Below, piece after piece: positions 34,065 to 42,697 of a stretch of 64,000 nt of DNA. A program made the position numbers and the translations under genes. Under the pieces are notes generated by a model, which saw nothing but the letters and a program-made list of their open reading frames with translations, had not been told where the DNA came from and made no database searches. This DNA comes from Peribacillus simplex (GTDB lineage Bacteria; Bacillota; Bacilli; Bacillales; DSM-1321): assembly GCF_030123325.1 (NCBI RefSeq), contig NZ_CP126106.1, positions 3,500,001-3,564,000 of the forward strand, given 5' to 3'. Within the stretch, counting starts at the first letter, position 1; each line of letters opens with the position of its first letter.

Positions 34065-35558
34065 TTAATTTGGGAACCAGCCTACCGGTTTTACATCGAG
34101 ATTAATGTTGATCTGCTTAATTTCCTGATATTCATCCAAGCCGTATTTTCCCAAACTGCGTCCAATCCCGCTCTGTTTGTAACCGCCCCATGGCGCCTCG
34201 ACATATGTTGGATGATAATCATTCACCCATGTAATCCCTGCACGAACTTTCTTGATCACACGCAATCCTTTTGCGCCATTGTTAGTGAAGACGCCGCCTG
34301 CAAGACCGTAGTCTGTATCATTTGCAAGTTTAATAGCTTCTTCTTCATCTTTAAACTTTTGAATGACAACGACTGGACCGAAGATTTCCTCTTGTACGAT
34401 GCGCATGTCAGGTGTTACATCGGTGAAGACAGTCGGTGCAATGAAGTATCCTTTGTCAAGGCCGTCATCAACAAGACGGTAACCTCCTGCTGCAAGTGTC
34501 GCACCTTCCTGTTTGCCGATTTCAATATAATTTAAAATGCTATTCATCTGCGCTTCACTGACAATTGCCCCCATGTTGCTGTCTTCTGCAAGACCAGGTC
34601 CAACCTTGATTTTATTTGCGCGTTCCACATAGCGTTTTACATATTCATCATAAATGCTTTCTTCAACCAGGATGCGGCTACCTGATGAACATACTTGGCC
34701 TGCACCGAAGAAGATGCCAAATAATCCGTAATCTATGGCTGTCTCTAAATCTGCATCAGCAAAAACGATGTTAGGTGATTTACCGCCAAGCTCAAGGGAA
34801 ATTTTCTTTAAGTTGCCCGCGGCTGCTTTCATGATAGTACGGCCAACATCCGTACTTCCCGTAAATGATACTATGTCAACGTCCTTGCTTTCTGCAATGG
34901 TTTGACCGACAACTGTGCCGCGGCCCATCACCATATTAGCCACACCTTTAGGGATGCCGACTTCCTCCAGGATTTCAAATAATTTCATTGCTGTTACAGG
35001 TGTCACTTCAGCCGGTTTATATACAATGGTGTTACCCGCCGCAAGGGCCGGTGCGATTTTCCAGACACTCATTAGAAGAGGGAAATTCCAAGGTACAATC
35101 AAACCGGCTACACCTACCGGCTCACGAACGACCATCGCTTGCACGGGAGCGGGAACTTGATAAGTTTCCCCTTCTGGATGAAGGATCAAACCAGCGTAAT
35201 AACGGAAACACGCGGCTGCATCGGCAATATCGAAACCTGCCTCTGCTTTAAGTTTCCCGTTGTCCAATGTTTCAAGAATCGTTAACTCTTCCGCACGTTC
35301 ATCAATTTTATCAGCGATTTTATATAGGTAGGAAGCTCGCTCCTGTGCCGTCAGTCCTGACCAGATTCCACTTTCAAAAGCTGCTTTCGCAACTGAGATT
35401 GCCCTTTCTGTATCTTCCTTGGTGGCACGCGGAGCCCTTGCAATGACTTCCTGTGTTGCAGGATTGATTACCGGGATTACTTCATTTGAAGATGTGGACT
35501 GCCACTTACCGTCGATGTAATTTTTAAGTTCTATAACTGCCGTTTCTAAAATTGTCAT
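34065..35558 (-). CDS. aldehyde dehydrogenase, last gene of the N-demethylase operon
   Basis: The 497-aa NAD+-dependent ALDH contains YIDGKWQSTSSNEVIPVINP, the cofactor motifs IVPWNFPLLMSVWK and FTGSTDVGR, the general base in SLELGGKSPN, the nucleophile in FFGAGQVCSSGSR and the family ending KQSGIGRSLGKYGLDEYQE. It is closest in style to betaine-aldehyde / broad aldehyde dehydrogenases (DhaS-like). GGAGG precedes its ATG and the gap to the upstream reductase gene is 50 bp. In this operon a likely role is oxidation of the aldehyde released by N-demethylation, such as formaldehyde or an amino-aldehyde; this is inferred from context. Confidence 0.85.
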   Translation of the reverse strand: MTILETAVIELKNYIDGKWQSTSSNEVIPVINPATQEVIARAPRATKEDTERAISVAKAAFESGIWSGLTAQERASYLYKIADKIDERAEELTILETLDNGKLKAEAGFDIADAAACFRYYAGLILHPEGETYQVPAPVQAMVVREPVGVAGLIVPWNFPLLMSVWKIAPALAAGNTIVYKPAEVTPVTAMKLFEILEEVGIPKGVANMVMGRGTVVGQTIAESKDVDIVSFTGSTDVGRTIMKAAAGNLKKISLELGGKSPNIVFADADLETAIDYGLFGIFFGAGQVCSSGSRILVEESIYDEYVKRYVERANKIKVGPGLAEDSNMGAIVSEAQMNSILNYIEIGKQEGATLAAGGYRLVDDGLDKGYFIAPTVFTDVTPDMRIVQEEIFGPVVVIQKFKDEEEAIKLANDTDYGLAGGVFTNNGAKGLRVIKKVRAGITWVNDYHPTYVEAPWGGYKQSGIGRSLGKYGLDEYQEIKQININLDVKPVGWFPN

Positions 35559-35608
35559 GTTTTTTGCCTCCGGTTTTCATTATTTTTTAGTAAGCCTGTT
35601 CGGAATCG

Positions 35609-36574
35609 TTAAAGTTTTAAAACAAGTCTGCCGTCCTTCGCACGTGAGCAGCATGTCAGGATTGACTTACGTGATTGGCGGTTTTGTTCGCTAAGGAAGA
35701 AATCCCGGTGATCCACTTCACCTTCTGCCACATCTACCTCACAACTACCGCACCCGCCCACTTTACAAGAATAAGGTGCATCAATTCCTTCCCTTAAAAG
35801 CGCATCAAGCAGTGTTTCGCCTTCATGAACGTGGATGGATCGATCGCTGTCTGTAAGATCGACAATGAAAGGATCTTTCGGCCCATCATTTTTTGTCGCA
35901 AATAATTCGAAGTGGATCGCATGTTCCGGATAACCATAGGAACTGGCGGCATTTCGATACTCTTGAACCATCTCGATTGGTCCGCAAAAATATACTTGCG
36001 TGCCAATGCGATGATCCTTCATCGTCTCAGGCGTCATTCTGCGTTTGTCTTCCGCCTGTGAAAAATAAAAGGTACATTGATCAGGGTATTTGGCTTTCAA
36101 CAGATCATAAAAAGCACATAATTCCGGTGTTCGTGCTGCATAATGGAGTTCGAAGGTTTGGCCTTCGGCAGCCATGTCTTCCATCATTGCCAGAAAAGGG
36201 GTGATGCCGATTCCGGCTGCATAAAAAGCATGATGCTTTGCTCGAAAGCTAAGGGGGAAGTTGTTTTTAGGGAAACTGACTTCCAATCTGGAATCTATCT
36301 GTACATGATCATGCCAGAAAGCGGAACCGCCGCGTGACGCCTCATCACGCCGAATGGAAATTGCATATTTTTTACGGTCCCTTGGGTTGCTGATAAGGGA
36401 GTATTCTCTCTCGAAAATCGTATCCCCGGCCGGCATGAATGTGGTCAAATGCGAACCGCCTGTAAAAGCAGGCAATGGGTTTCCATCAACTGGTATCAAT
36501 TCGAACTGTTTTACGAATGGAGTTTCTTGAATGATCTTGTTTACTTTCATTTGAATATTTCCTACTACCCGCAT
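35609..36574 (-). CDS. flavin / 2Fe-2S reductase subunit of the N-demethylase (PDR/VanB type)
   Basis: The 321-aa protein has an FNR-like flavin domain (about 10-105, REYSLISNPRDRKKYAISIR), an NAD(P)H domain (about 108-225, FYAAGIGITPFLAMMEDMA) and a C-terminal plant-type ferredoxin domain (about 235-321). The cluster cysteines are in YSCKVGGCGSCEVDVAEGEV and SILTCCSRA. It passes electrons from NAD(P)H to a terminal oxygenase. The gap to the DmmA-like gene is 5 bp and the HODM catalytic subunit is next, matching the gene order of dimethylamine monooxygenase clusters. Confidence 0.85.
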   Translation of the reverse strand: MRVVGNIQMKVNKIIQETPFVKQFELIPVDGNPLPAFTGGSHLTTFMPAGDTIFEREYSLISNPRDRKKYAISIRRDEASRGGSAFWHDHVQIDSRLEVSFPKNNFPLSFRAKHHAFYAAGIGITPFLAMMEDMAAEGQTFELHYAARTPELCAFYDLLKAKYPDQCTFYFSQAEDKRRMTPETMKDHRIGTQVYFCGPIEMVQEYRNAASSYGYPEHAIHFELFATKNDGPKDPFIVDLTDSDRSIHVHEGETLLDALLREGIDAPYSCKVGGCGSCEVDVAEGEVDHRDFFLSEQNRQSRKSILTCCSRAKDGRLVLKL

Positions 36575-36579
36575 GATGA

Positions 36580-37098
36580 TCAGCTCCCTACTTCTTCTTT
36601 TCCAATTGGGATGAATGGGTAACCAATATAACCTTCCCGTACTATGGAATAAAAAGGTCCTATTTCAAGACTTGCTCTGCAATGGCCACATTCTGCAATC
36701 TCTGCTTCTTCTGCGACTTCCGACACTTCAAAACATTTCATGCAATATACGTACCGCCGTTTAGCTCCGATAATCACCGTCTGGATCTCAGCTTCGGATA
36801 GACCAGCTTCCACCCCTAGAGAGAAAATCATTACGGCATTGTTCCATGCACCCGCAATATAAAATTGGGTGCCCATCTTTTGTGACAAGATGAATCTCTT
36901 AATCTCCTCTTTATCTTCCATTCCGTTTATGGAAAGACATTCATAAGGCATTGTACCTGCAAGCTCAGAAGTGAAACTTTTCGCCTTTTCATATCCAGCT
37001 TGATCAGAAATGACGACAAACTTTCTTCGTTCATTCCGAGGAGTAAATTGATTTACGATCGTAATTGATTTATCAAACAATACTGGACTATTGTACAA
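36580..37098 (-). CDS. dmmA: DmmA-like subunit of dimethylamine monooxygenase / HODM
   Basis: The TTG start at 37098 has GGAGG 8 nt upstream. The 172-aa protein contains a Rossmann-like half (RKFVVISDQAGYEKAKSF, FYIAGAWNNAVMIFSLGVEA). A C-terminal metal-binding module follows with two CxxC pairs (VYCMKCFEV and AECGHCRASLEIG), ending GYIGYPFIP. This pattern is that of the DmmA family that accompanies haem-dependent oxidative N-demethylases. It lies 12 bp after the catalytic subunit gene. Its exact role (assembly or electron transfer) is not known to me. Confidence 0.75.
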   Translation of the reverse strand: MYNSPVLFDKSITIVNQFTPRNERRKFVVISDQAGYEKAKSFTSELAGTMPYECLSINGMEDKEEIKRFILSQKMGTQFYIAGAWNNAVMIFSLGVEAGLSEAEIQTVIIGAKRRYVYCMKCFEVSEVAEEAEIAECGHCRASLEIGPFYSIVREGYIGYPFIPIGKEEVGS

Positions 37099-37110
37099 GG
37101 CCCTATCCTC

Positions 37111-38100
37111 CTACTCATTGTTTAGATTTGCTTTTTGTTTTTCATCAATACGCCTTAAATATTCAACTGATTGCGGAAGAAACGGGGCAATTCCTTTGTA
37201 TGCAGCCATAGGTTCCGGAATATCCTGCAGTACGCTATATGTCAGATCAAACCAATCCTGACGCAATGTCAAATCCTCCAGTGGCAGGAACTGCGTATTC
37301 AATACGAATAGAATGGCGTTGCTTCGTGGCATGTTATAAAATTTTTGCTCTTCAACACGCAAACGGACAAGTTCACCTGCATTTTCCGGTGTTATTTCAG
37401 AACGCTGCGGTCCCCAGACATCCATCGTTTCATAATTGACATCCCAACGGTTTGCCATCAGGTTCCAGTTGATGCGTGTCCATGGCTTTCCTGGCTCAAT
37501 GGATAATAAAAACCTTCGAACGCGATCTGCCAGTTCATCGCCTTTCCGCGATACAAATGGAACAGGTGCATGGATCTCATCAAAGGACATGCCTTTATTC
37601 CAGTTAGCTGAGAAGAGTGCGGCGTATGAAACCTGCCCCACTTCCAAATAGAAATTACTGTCGCGATGAACCATTAAAACAAAATCATTGTGGAAATGTC
37701 GGCCTATATAATCAAGCGGCTCATTTGGAAGCGTGCTGGCATCGCCATACACGAATGAATCGGATTCGCCGAAAATGTGGTTCTTGAAAGTCCAGTTGTC
37801 TCCATCTTTAATGACTTCGAAATGCTCTGGATAGCGATCAGTTGCCATATCGATAAGCATCTCCAACACTTCCCATTGCATTTCCATTGTGTGTGAAAAA
37901 GATTGAAACCTTATATGCGGCTGTTCTTGAAGGAGACGGCGCTTCGTTTCCACTTGGAGTCTGTATTCTGTTGTAACTTCAATACAGTTAATGTTTGAGA
38001 GTCTTTTCAAATCGTTTGAATAACGATAGTTACCTGAAGTGAATGGAAATGGGAATGTGTCTAAATCAGTTGTTTTGAAATCTAAACTTTGTGTAAACAT
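37111..38100 (-). CDS. haem-dependent oxidative N-demethylase catalytic subunit (DUF3445/HODM)
   Basis: The 329-aa protein matches the HODM alpha-subunit family: a PAS-like haem domain that hydroxylates secondary amines such as dimethylamine, giving methylamine and formaldehyde. Family patterns include FPFTSGNYRYSNDLKRLSNI near the N-terminus, LSIEPGKPWTRINWNLMANR, the catalytic-domain segment VRLRVEEQKFYNMPRSNAIL and FVLNTQFLPLEDL. GAGGAG lies 8 nt before ATG. The adjoining subunit genes and the permease give a complete uptake and demethylation unit. Substrate identity (dimethylamine versus another N-methylated amine) is inferred. Confidence 0.82.
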   Translation of the reverse strand: MFTQSLDFKTTDLDTFPFPFTSGNYRYSNDLKRLSNINCIEVTTEYRLQVETKRRLLQEQPHIRFQSFSHTMEMQWEVLEMLIDMATDRYPEHFEVIKDGDNWTFKNHIFGESDSFVYGDASTLPNEPLDYIGRHFHNDFVLMVHRDSNFYLEVGQVSYAALFSANWNKGMSFDEIHAPVPFVSRKGDELADRVRRFLLSIEPGKPWTRINWNLMANRWDVNYETMDVWGPQRSEITPENAGELVRLRVEEQKFYNMPRSNAILFVLNTQFLPLEDLTLRQDWFDLTYSVLQDIPEPMAAYKGIAPFLPQSVEYLRRIDEKQKANLNNE

Positions 38101-38146
38101 TGAACAATCTCCTCTCGTTCCCTAGATTCTTTTAATTGCGTTTTTT

Positions 38147-39559
38147 CTACTTAGCTTCCTTTAATTCAACGGATGGACGCTCCATGTCAACTTCAAAACG
38201 GAAAATGTATTTAGATGATACATAGTAGGTGACTAAAGCGACAAAGTATGTTGGAATTCCGGCAGCTGTATGAAGGAAAAAGTCACTTGCTTCAAAAGTC
38301 AATGGATTATAGAGTGCCCAGTAAACGATCGTTCCAATGACCACCGTGAGAACTGCCGACGGGTTAAGGCCTTTCCAATAGGTATAAGAGCCTTGTGTGT
38401 CATACAAATCCCTTATTGAAATGCGTTGTCGCTTTACAAAAAAGTAATCTGCAACGACAATTCCGCCAAGAACAGCCATAATAAAGGAAATGACAGCAAT
38501 GAATGAACCAAATGCATCGTAGAACGTCGAACTTAGAAGTAAGAAAATAGTCGGGACGGTTGTACCCATCGCAATCATCCATGACTTTTTCGGGAATACA
38601 GTTTTAAAGCTGACAGCTTGTGAGTACATAAGGAAAATGGCTGCACCGACATTCCCAACCGAAAGTAAAATCAAGCCAATGAAGCCGCCCCAACTTCCTG
38701 CGATGGAAAACATCCAGTCGGAAGGATTAAGTGAACCAGCGACTAGTGCAGCAATGGCCCCCACTAAAGCAGCAATACAGACGATGATTCCATAGCTGTA
38801 GAATCCTGCTTTAAATGCTCCTCCTTCTGTTTTAGATAAACGGCTGTATTGGCCAAGGTATGGAAGCCATGAGAAGCCGAGACCGATATTTAATTCCAGG
38901 GCTGTCGCGAATGAACGAGAAGTCGTTTCAAATGGCTCGGAAGGAAGTATATGTGCGACTTTAGTGAATCCCTGACCAAACAAGACTATTGCGAGAAGGC
39001 CAAACATGAGAACCATAAAAACAGGAACGGCTACTGCGGTATATTTTTGAATCGCTATCGGTCCCCTCACCGTTACAAGAAATGCACAGATGAAGAGTAA
39101 AATCGAGAAAAACGGCGCTCCAGTTGCTTGGCTTGAGAAAATGGCGGGCATCCCCATCCAATTAGCAGCCTCCGCTAACGCCTGGCCGGACATGAAAAGC
39201 GCAATGGAAATGTAGCCGAGAGTTAAAATAAGAAAAACAAAGAAAAAGATATTGGATCCTAGATACCCTAGTGAACTTCGAAACCCTACAAAGGTATCTA
39301 TGCCATAACGCGCAAAATAAAGGGTAATAGGAACAATCAACAGCATAGGGAAGGCGTTACCGAATAAAATCGCTGCAAGTGACTGCTTCGCATCAAGCAT
39401 TGTACCTGTGTATCCACCAGTTAACAGACCAAAAGATGAGAGGCCAATAACAACCTGTACTAAAATTAAATCCCGAAGGTTAAAAATCCGGTCACTTTTA
39501 CTTGCCGGTAAAAAACCAAAGGCCACATCCTTTGAAATGGAGGCATTCTCTTTACTCAC
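38147..39559 (-). CDS. NCS1-family permease (cytosine/purine/hydantoin type)
   Basis: The start GTG 39559 is preferred because GGGAGAG lies 6 nt upstream; a TTG at 39574 is the longer option. The 470-aa protein has about 12 TM segments and the NCS1 fold, with GYTGTMLDAKQSLAAILFGN, FRSSLGYLGSNIFFFVFLIL and SWGGFIGLILLSVGNVGAAI. Family members import cytosine, allantoin, hydantoins or thiamine with Na+ or H+. Being co-transcribed with an N-demethylase, it probably carries an N-methylated substrate (inference). Confidence 0.8.
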   Translation of the reverse strand: MSKENASISKDVAFGFLPASKSDRIFNLRDLILVQVVIGLSSFGLLTGGYTGTMLDAKQSLAAILFGNAFPMLLIVPITLYFARYGIDTFVGFRSSLGYLGSNIFFFVFLILTLGYISIALFMSGQALAEAANWMGMPAIFSSQATGAPFFSILLFICAFLVTVRGPIAIQKYTAVAVPVFMVLMFGLLAIVLFGQGFTKVAHILPSEPFETTSRSFATALELNIGLGFSWLPYLGQYSRLSKTEGGAFKAGFYSYGIIVCIAALVGAIAALVAGSLNPSDWMFSIAGSWGGFIGLILLSVGNVGAAIFLMYSQAVSFKTVFPKKSWMIAMGTTVPTIFLLLSSTFYDAFGSFIAVISFIMAVLGGIVVADYFFVKRQRISIRDLYDTQGSYTYWKGLNPSAVLTVVIGTIVYWALYNPLTFEASDFFLHTAAGIPTYFVALVTYYVSSKYIFRFEVDMERPSVELKEAK

Positions 39560-39643
39560 ACGCTTCTCTCCCAACTATAAAATAATGATTGTATCGCTTG
39601 GAAATAAGACTGTCATTGTTTTGGGTGAGCTAAATAAACCACT

Positions 39644-39874
39644 TTAGACAAGTGTATAGACCAGGTAAAAGATGATTAATATCATGAGAAAAATAGAACC
39701 TGTCGCATCCTTCCATTTCATTTTGTCGATTTTCACGGCATCTTCCTGCTCATACGCATTGATCCGCTCATTCAAATCTGAATATAGATTTTTAATAAAG
39801 GGATCTTCAGAATTGATATTCTGTTGGAACTGATTCTCTTTATTCAAAATAGCTTCTCCCTCCTTTGCAATCAT
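39644..39874 (-). CDS. small single-TM protein at the head of the N-demethylase operon
   Basis: The 76-aa product is translated from ATG 39874 after AGAAGGGA. Residues 1-55 are hydrophilic and helical (FIKNLYSDLNERINAYEQED) and 56-76 form one C-terminal membrane anchor (GSIFLMILIIFYLVYTLV). It is the first gene downstream of the -24/-12 promoter and 84 bp before the permease. I do not recognise the family. A C-terminally anchored helper for the permease or oxygenase is possible but speculative. Confidence 0.65.
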   Translation of the reverse strand: MIAKEGEAILNKENQFQQNINSEDPFIKNLYSDLNERINAYEQEDAVKIDKMKWKDATGSIFLMILIIFYLVYTLV

Positions 39875-39901
39875 GCTTTCTAGTCCCTTCTCTTTACTTT
39901 A

Positions 39902-39920
39902 ATGCAATAAACATGCCAAT
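39902..39920 (-). promoter_or_regulatory. sigma-54 (-24/-12) promoter of the N-demethylase operon
   Basis: The minus strand reads ATTGGCATGTTTATTGCAT, with GG and GC 10 bp apart and the full TTGCA box, 28 bp before the start of the small membrane protein gene. It is one of the best matches in the window. Confidence 0.82.
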
Positions 39921-39945
39921 CAGGAAACACCATGCTTACTAGGTT

Positions 39946-39982
39946 TTCAATAGGAAGAATATTCATTTTTGAAACTATTGAA
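39946..39982. promoter_or_regulatory. candidate activator-binding dyad (UAS)
   Basis: TTCAATAG (39946-39953) and CTATTGAA (39975-39982) are perfect inverted copies separated by 21 bp, located 26-62 bp upstream of the -24 box and between the two divergent genes. It is a natural candidate for binding of the activator encoded at 40043. Binding is inferred. Confidence 0.5.
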
Positions 39983-40042
39983 CAATTGTGAAATTTCTGT
40001 AATATAAAACTAGGAAGTTAAATGAAAGGCAGGTAGACATAA

Positions 40043-41875
40043 ATGGATCACTTCACCTCTGCACTCTTGTCTATTTACGATCAGCTTATTGTGACAGATA
40101 AAAATGGCACCATACTGAAATCGACCGGAACAGGGAACTCCTTATTCCAAACAGTCAAATCAGCTAATGTCGGTGGTTCCATCAAGGATGTTGAACAAGA
40201 TTTATTTTCCACAAGCTTGGCAGAAGAGATAATGGGCAAAAATGAAAAAAGATCTTTCATGCAGTCCTCATGGCAGGGTCCAGAAATGCTGATGACGGCA
40301 TACCCGATTGAATCTGGGGCATGGGTGTGGGCCTACAAAGAAATTAAAGACTCATATCCAGATACAACAAGGGGGCAATCGGGACCTTTGTTGGAATCGA
40401 AGAAGCCATCCTTTCCATTTGTGATCCGCAGTAAACCGATGCTTGATGTTCTGCATAAAATGCAAATGGTTTCTGATGTTAGCGCAACAGTCCTTTTATT
40501 GGGGGAATCCGGTGTAGGAAAGGAAATGGCCGCCAGGGCCATACATAATATGAGTAACAGAAGCGAAGGTCCATTTATACCTGTCAATTGCGGTGCAATC
40601 CCGGAAAACCTGATTGAAAGCGAACTTTTTGGCTACGTGGAAGGGGCTTTTACCAGCGCACGGAAAGACGGCGCCAAAGGGAAATTCACACTCGCCCATA
40701 AAGGTATCCTATTCTTGGATGAGGTTGGCGAGTTACCGCTTAACGTACAGGTAAAACTGCTTCGCGTCCTCCAGGAACGCGTCGTCACACCAATTGGAAG
40801 TACGACATCACACCCTGTTGATATTCAAGTGATTGCCGCAACAAATAAATCGCTCGAAAAAATGGTGAAAAAAGGTGAATTTCGAGAAGACTTATATTAT
40901 CGCCTTCATGTCGTACCCATCCATCTTCCGCCGCTTAGGAATCGTGTAGATGAAATCCCCCATCTGGTTCAATTTTTTTTACAAAAGTACAATACACTAT
41001 ACAATCGAAATGTGGCTTTCACTCCTGATGCAATCGACTTGCTATGTATCCATCAATGGCCAGGTAATGTGCGCGAACTTGAAAATACAGTTGAAAGGCT
41101 TGTGATTACTAGCGGTATGCCGGAAGTGGATGTTGCATTGGTTAAAGAGGTCCTTCCTTTTAAAGGGCCCAAACCCACTTCAATACCTGTCATCGATTTT
41201 CTAATGCCTATGCAGGAAGCAGTCGACCTTGTGGAGGAACAGCTTATCAACATGGCGATGGAACAATACAAATCATTAAAACTAGCAGCGAAGGTATTGG
41301 AAGTCAGCCAGCCTACGATGAGCAGGAAATATAAAAAATTACGCAATAAAATTGAGGAAGCACGCTTTTCACCAGTGGATAAACGGGCCATTTTAGAAGA
41401 ACAAATAAATCAACGTCTTCGTTCCATTGCCGTTGTAACCGCAGCTATCATTCCAGCTGAAGAGGTTATCAGTCTGCAAAAAAATATGAACCGGCAAACT
41501 TCCTATTCCCAGAAATTAAAACAAAAGCTTACCATGATTCAAGAAAAGGAAGGTGTAATAGAATGGGTGTTTATATTTATCATGACGGAGGATGGACGTC
41601 TGATCCATCTCGTTGCAGACAAAGGCTTTGTAATTGAACCGGGGGAAGAATATATTGGCCCCCCTGAAATGGTTAATGTCGCTTACCAGGCGTTTAATGG
41701 TAAAGCTGGTGTAACTCCGATATATGAAGACAGGTACGGTGAGTGGAAAACAAGCTTTGCGCCAATTATTGATGATGATGGCAATATCGTCGCTATTGTA
41801 GGATGTGATTATAGCAAAGCCTATTTCAATTCGGAAATGCAACGTCTCCGTAAGCAACTCAATATCCATGTTTGA
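40043..41875 (+). CDS. sigma-54-dependent activator with C-terminal Cache-like sensor
   Basis: The 610-aa enhancer-binding protein has an N-terminal PAS-like domain (about 1-105), an AAA+ domain (about 125-360) with Walker A GESGVGKE (154-161) and Walker B GILFLDE (221-227), and a Fis-type HTH (about 411-434). Unusually, some 170 residues follow the HTH: a coiled linker and a Cache/PAS-like fold (about 500-598) with VTPIYEDRYGEWKTSFAPII and GNIVAIVGCDYSKAYF. The sigma-54 loop reads GAFTSA (201-206) rather than GAFTGA. It is divergent from the N-demethylase operon and most likely activates it in response to an amine or metabolite. Confidence 0.9.
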   Translation: MDHFTSALLSIYDQLIVTDKNGTILKSTGTGNSLFQTVKSANVGGSIKDVEQDLFSTSLAEEIMGKNEKRSFMQSSWQGPEMLMTAYPIESGAWVWAYKEIKDSYPDTTRGQSGPLLESKKPSFPFVIRSKPMLDVLHKMQMVSDVSATVLLLGESGVGKEMAARAIHNMSNRSEGPFIPVNCGAIPENLIESELFGYVEGAFTSARKDGAKGKFTLAHKGILFLDEVGELPLNVQVKLLRVLQERVVTPIGSTTSHPVDIQVIAATNKSLEKMVKKGEFREDLYYRLHVVPIHLPPLRNRVDEIPHLVQFFLQKYNTLYNRNVAFTPDAIDLLCIHQWPGNVRELENTVERLVITSGMPEVDVALVKEVLPFKGPKPTSIPVIDFLMPMQEAVDLVEEQLINMAMEQYKSLKLAAKVLEVSQPTMSRKYKKLRNKIEEARFSPVDKRAILEEQINQRLRSIAVVTAAIIPAEEVISLQKNMNRQTSYSQKLKQKLTMIQEKEGVIEWVFIFIMTEDGRLIHLVADKGFVIEPGEEYIGPPEMVNVAYQAFNGKAGVTPIYEDRYGEWKTSFAPIIDDDGNIVAIVGCDYSKAYFNSEMQRLRKQLNIHV

Positions 41876-41931
41876 TTTCAGGGTGAAGTCATGCCGGATC
41901 AAACCGTTTGGGGACTAAAGCAAAATAAAGA

Positions 41932-41981
41932 AAAGCTGATGACAGAAGCCGTCTTGAATGGGCTTTTGCAGTCAGCTTTTT
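41932..41981 (+). terminator. terminator of the activator gene
   Basis: AAAGCTGATGACAGAAGCC pairs with GGGCTTTTGCAGTCAGCTTT with small internal loops, ending in T5. Confidence 0.6.
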
Positions 41982-42154
41982 CGGTCTTCCATATACACAT
42001 GAACGTTATGAAGGAATTAAATTGGCATTAACGCCAGCCATTTTTCATCCAACTGGTTTTTGCATATTGACCACACATATATAGGCAACATTATTTTTTG
42101 TTCTACCACTAACCTTTCTTATAGTAGTTTTACGTTCTTTCTCCAAGAAATTTG

Positions 42155-42493
42155 TTAACACAGTACTTCAACGTTAAATCCGCCAGGCGATTCGACGTAG
42201 AACGTATATCTGTGTAAGTGTTGTGGAGGTTTCACCATGAATCCATCCTCCTTCAACCGTTGATTGATCCTGTTAACTTGCTCTTCATTCTCTTGTATGA
42301 ATCCAATATGAAAAGTCTTCGGGTATTGTACATCGCTTCCTTTCATTAGAGTCAATATGGATCCATCCTCATCTTTCATTGCAGCGAACCCATCTCCCCG
42401 GCTTCCTGCACATGACATTCCAAAGTATCTTTCTAAAAACTCCCTTGATGCTGTAACATCATTAACTGTTAAATTTATATGATTGATCTTCAT
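42155..42493 (-). CDS. VOC-family (glyoxalase/dioxygenase-like) protein
   Basis: The 112-aa protein has two beta-alpha-beta-beta-beta units of the vicinal oxygen chelate fold: MKINHINLTVNDVTASREFL and FAAMKDEDGSILTLM, then HIGFIQENEEQVNRINQRLK and FYVESPGGFNVEVLC. Metal ligand positions (His5 and the late Glu in NVEV) are present. Such small proteins are lyases, epimerases, dioxygenases or drug-binding proteins. It lies downstream of the amino acid permease with a terminator between, so it is probably a separate unit. Confidence 0.82.
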   Translation of the reverse strand: MKINHINLTVNDVTASREFLERYFGMSCAGSRGDGFAAMKDEDGSILTLMKGSDVQYPKTFHIGFIQENEEQVNRINQRLKEDGFMVKPPQHLHRYTFYVESPGGFNVEVLC

Positions 42494-42650
42494 TACTTCC
42501 CCCCATTTTAATATTATTGTTTTCTTTCCGTCTCTCGGTAAAAAAGTTAATTTTTCCTTCCTATTTTGTAAGGTATTCCTTCTTTTTCGTTAAAATGTCA
42601 GTATTTCCCTTCCGATTAAGTGAATTCCAAGTGAACGCATTTACAAGATT

Positions 42651-42685
42651 TAAAAAGGCCAACCAGTAAAAACTGGCTAGCCTTC
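42651..42685 (-). terminator. terminator of the arginine operon (after the permease)
   Basis: On the minus strand GAAGGCTAGCCAGTTTTT and ACTGGTTGGCCTTTTT form a stem with T5, 13 bp after the permease stop. Confidence 0.75.
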
Positions 42686-42697
42686 GGTGCAACTCAA

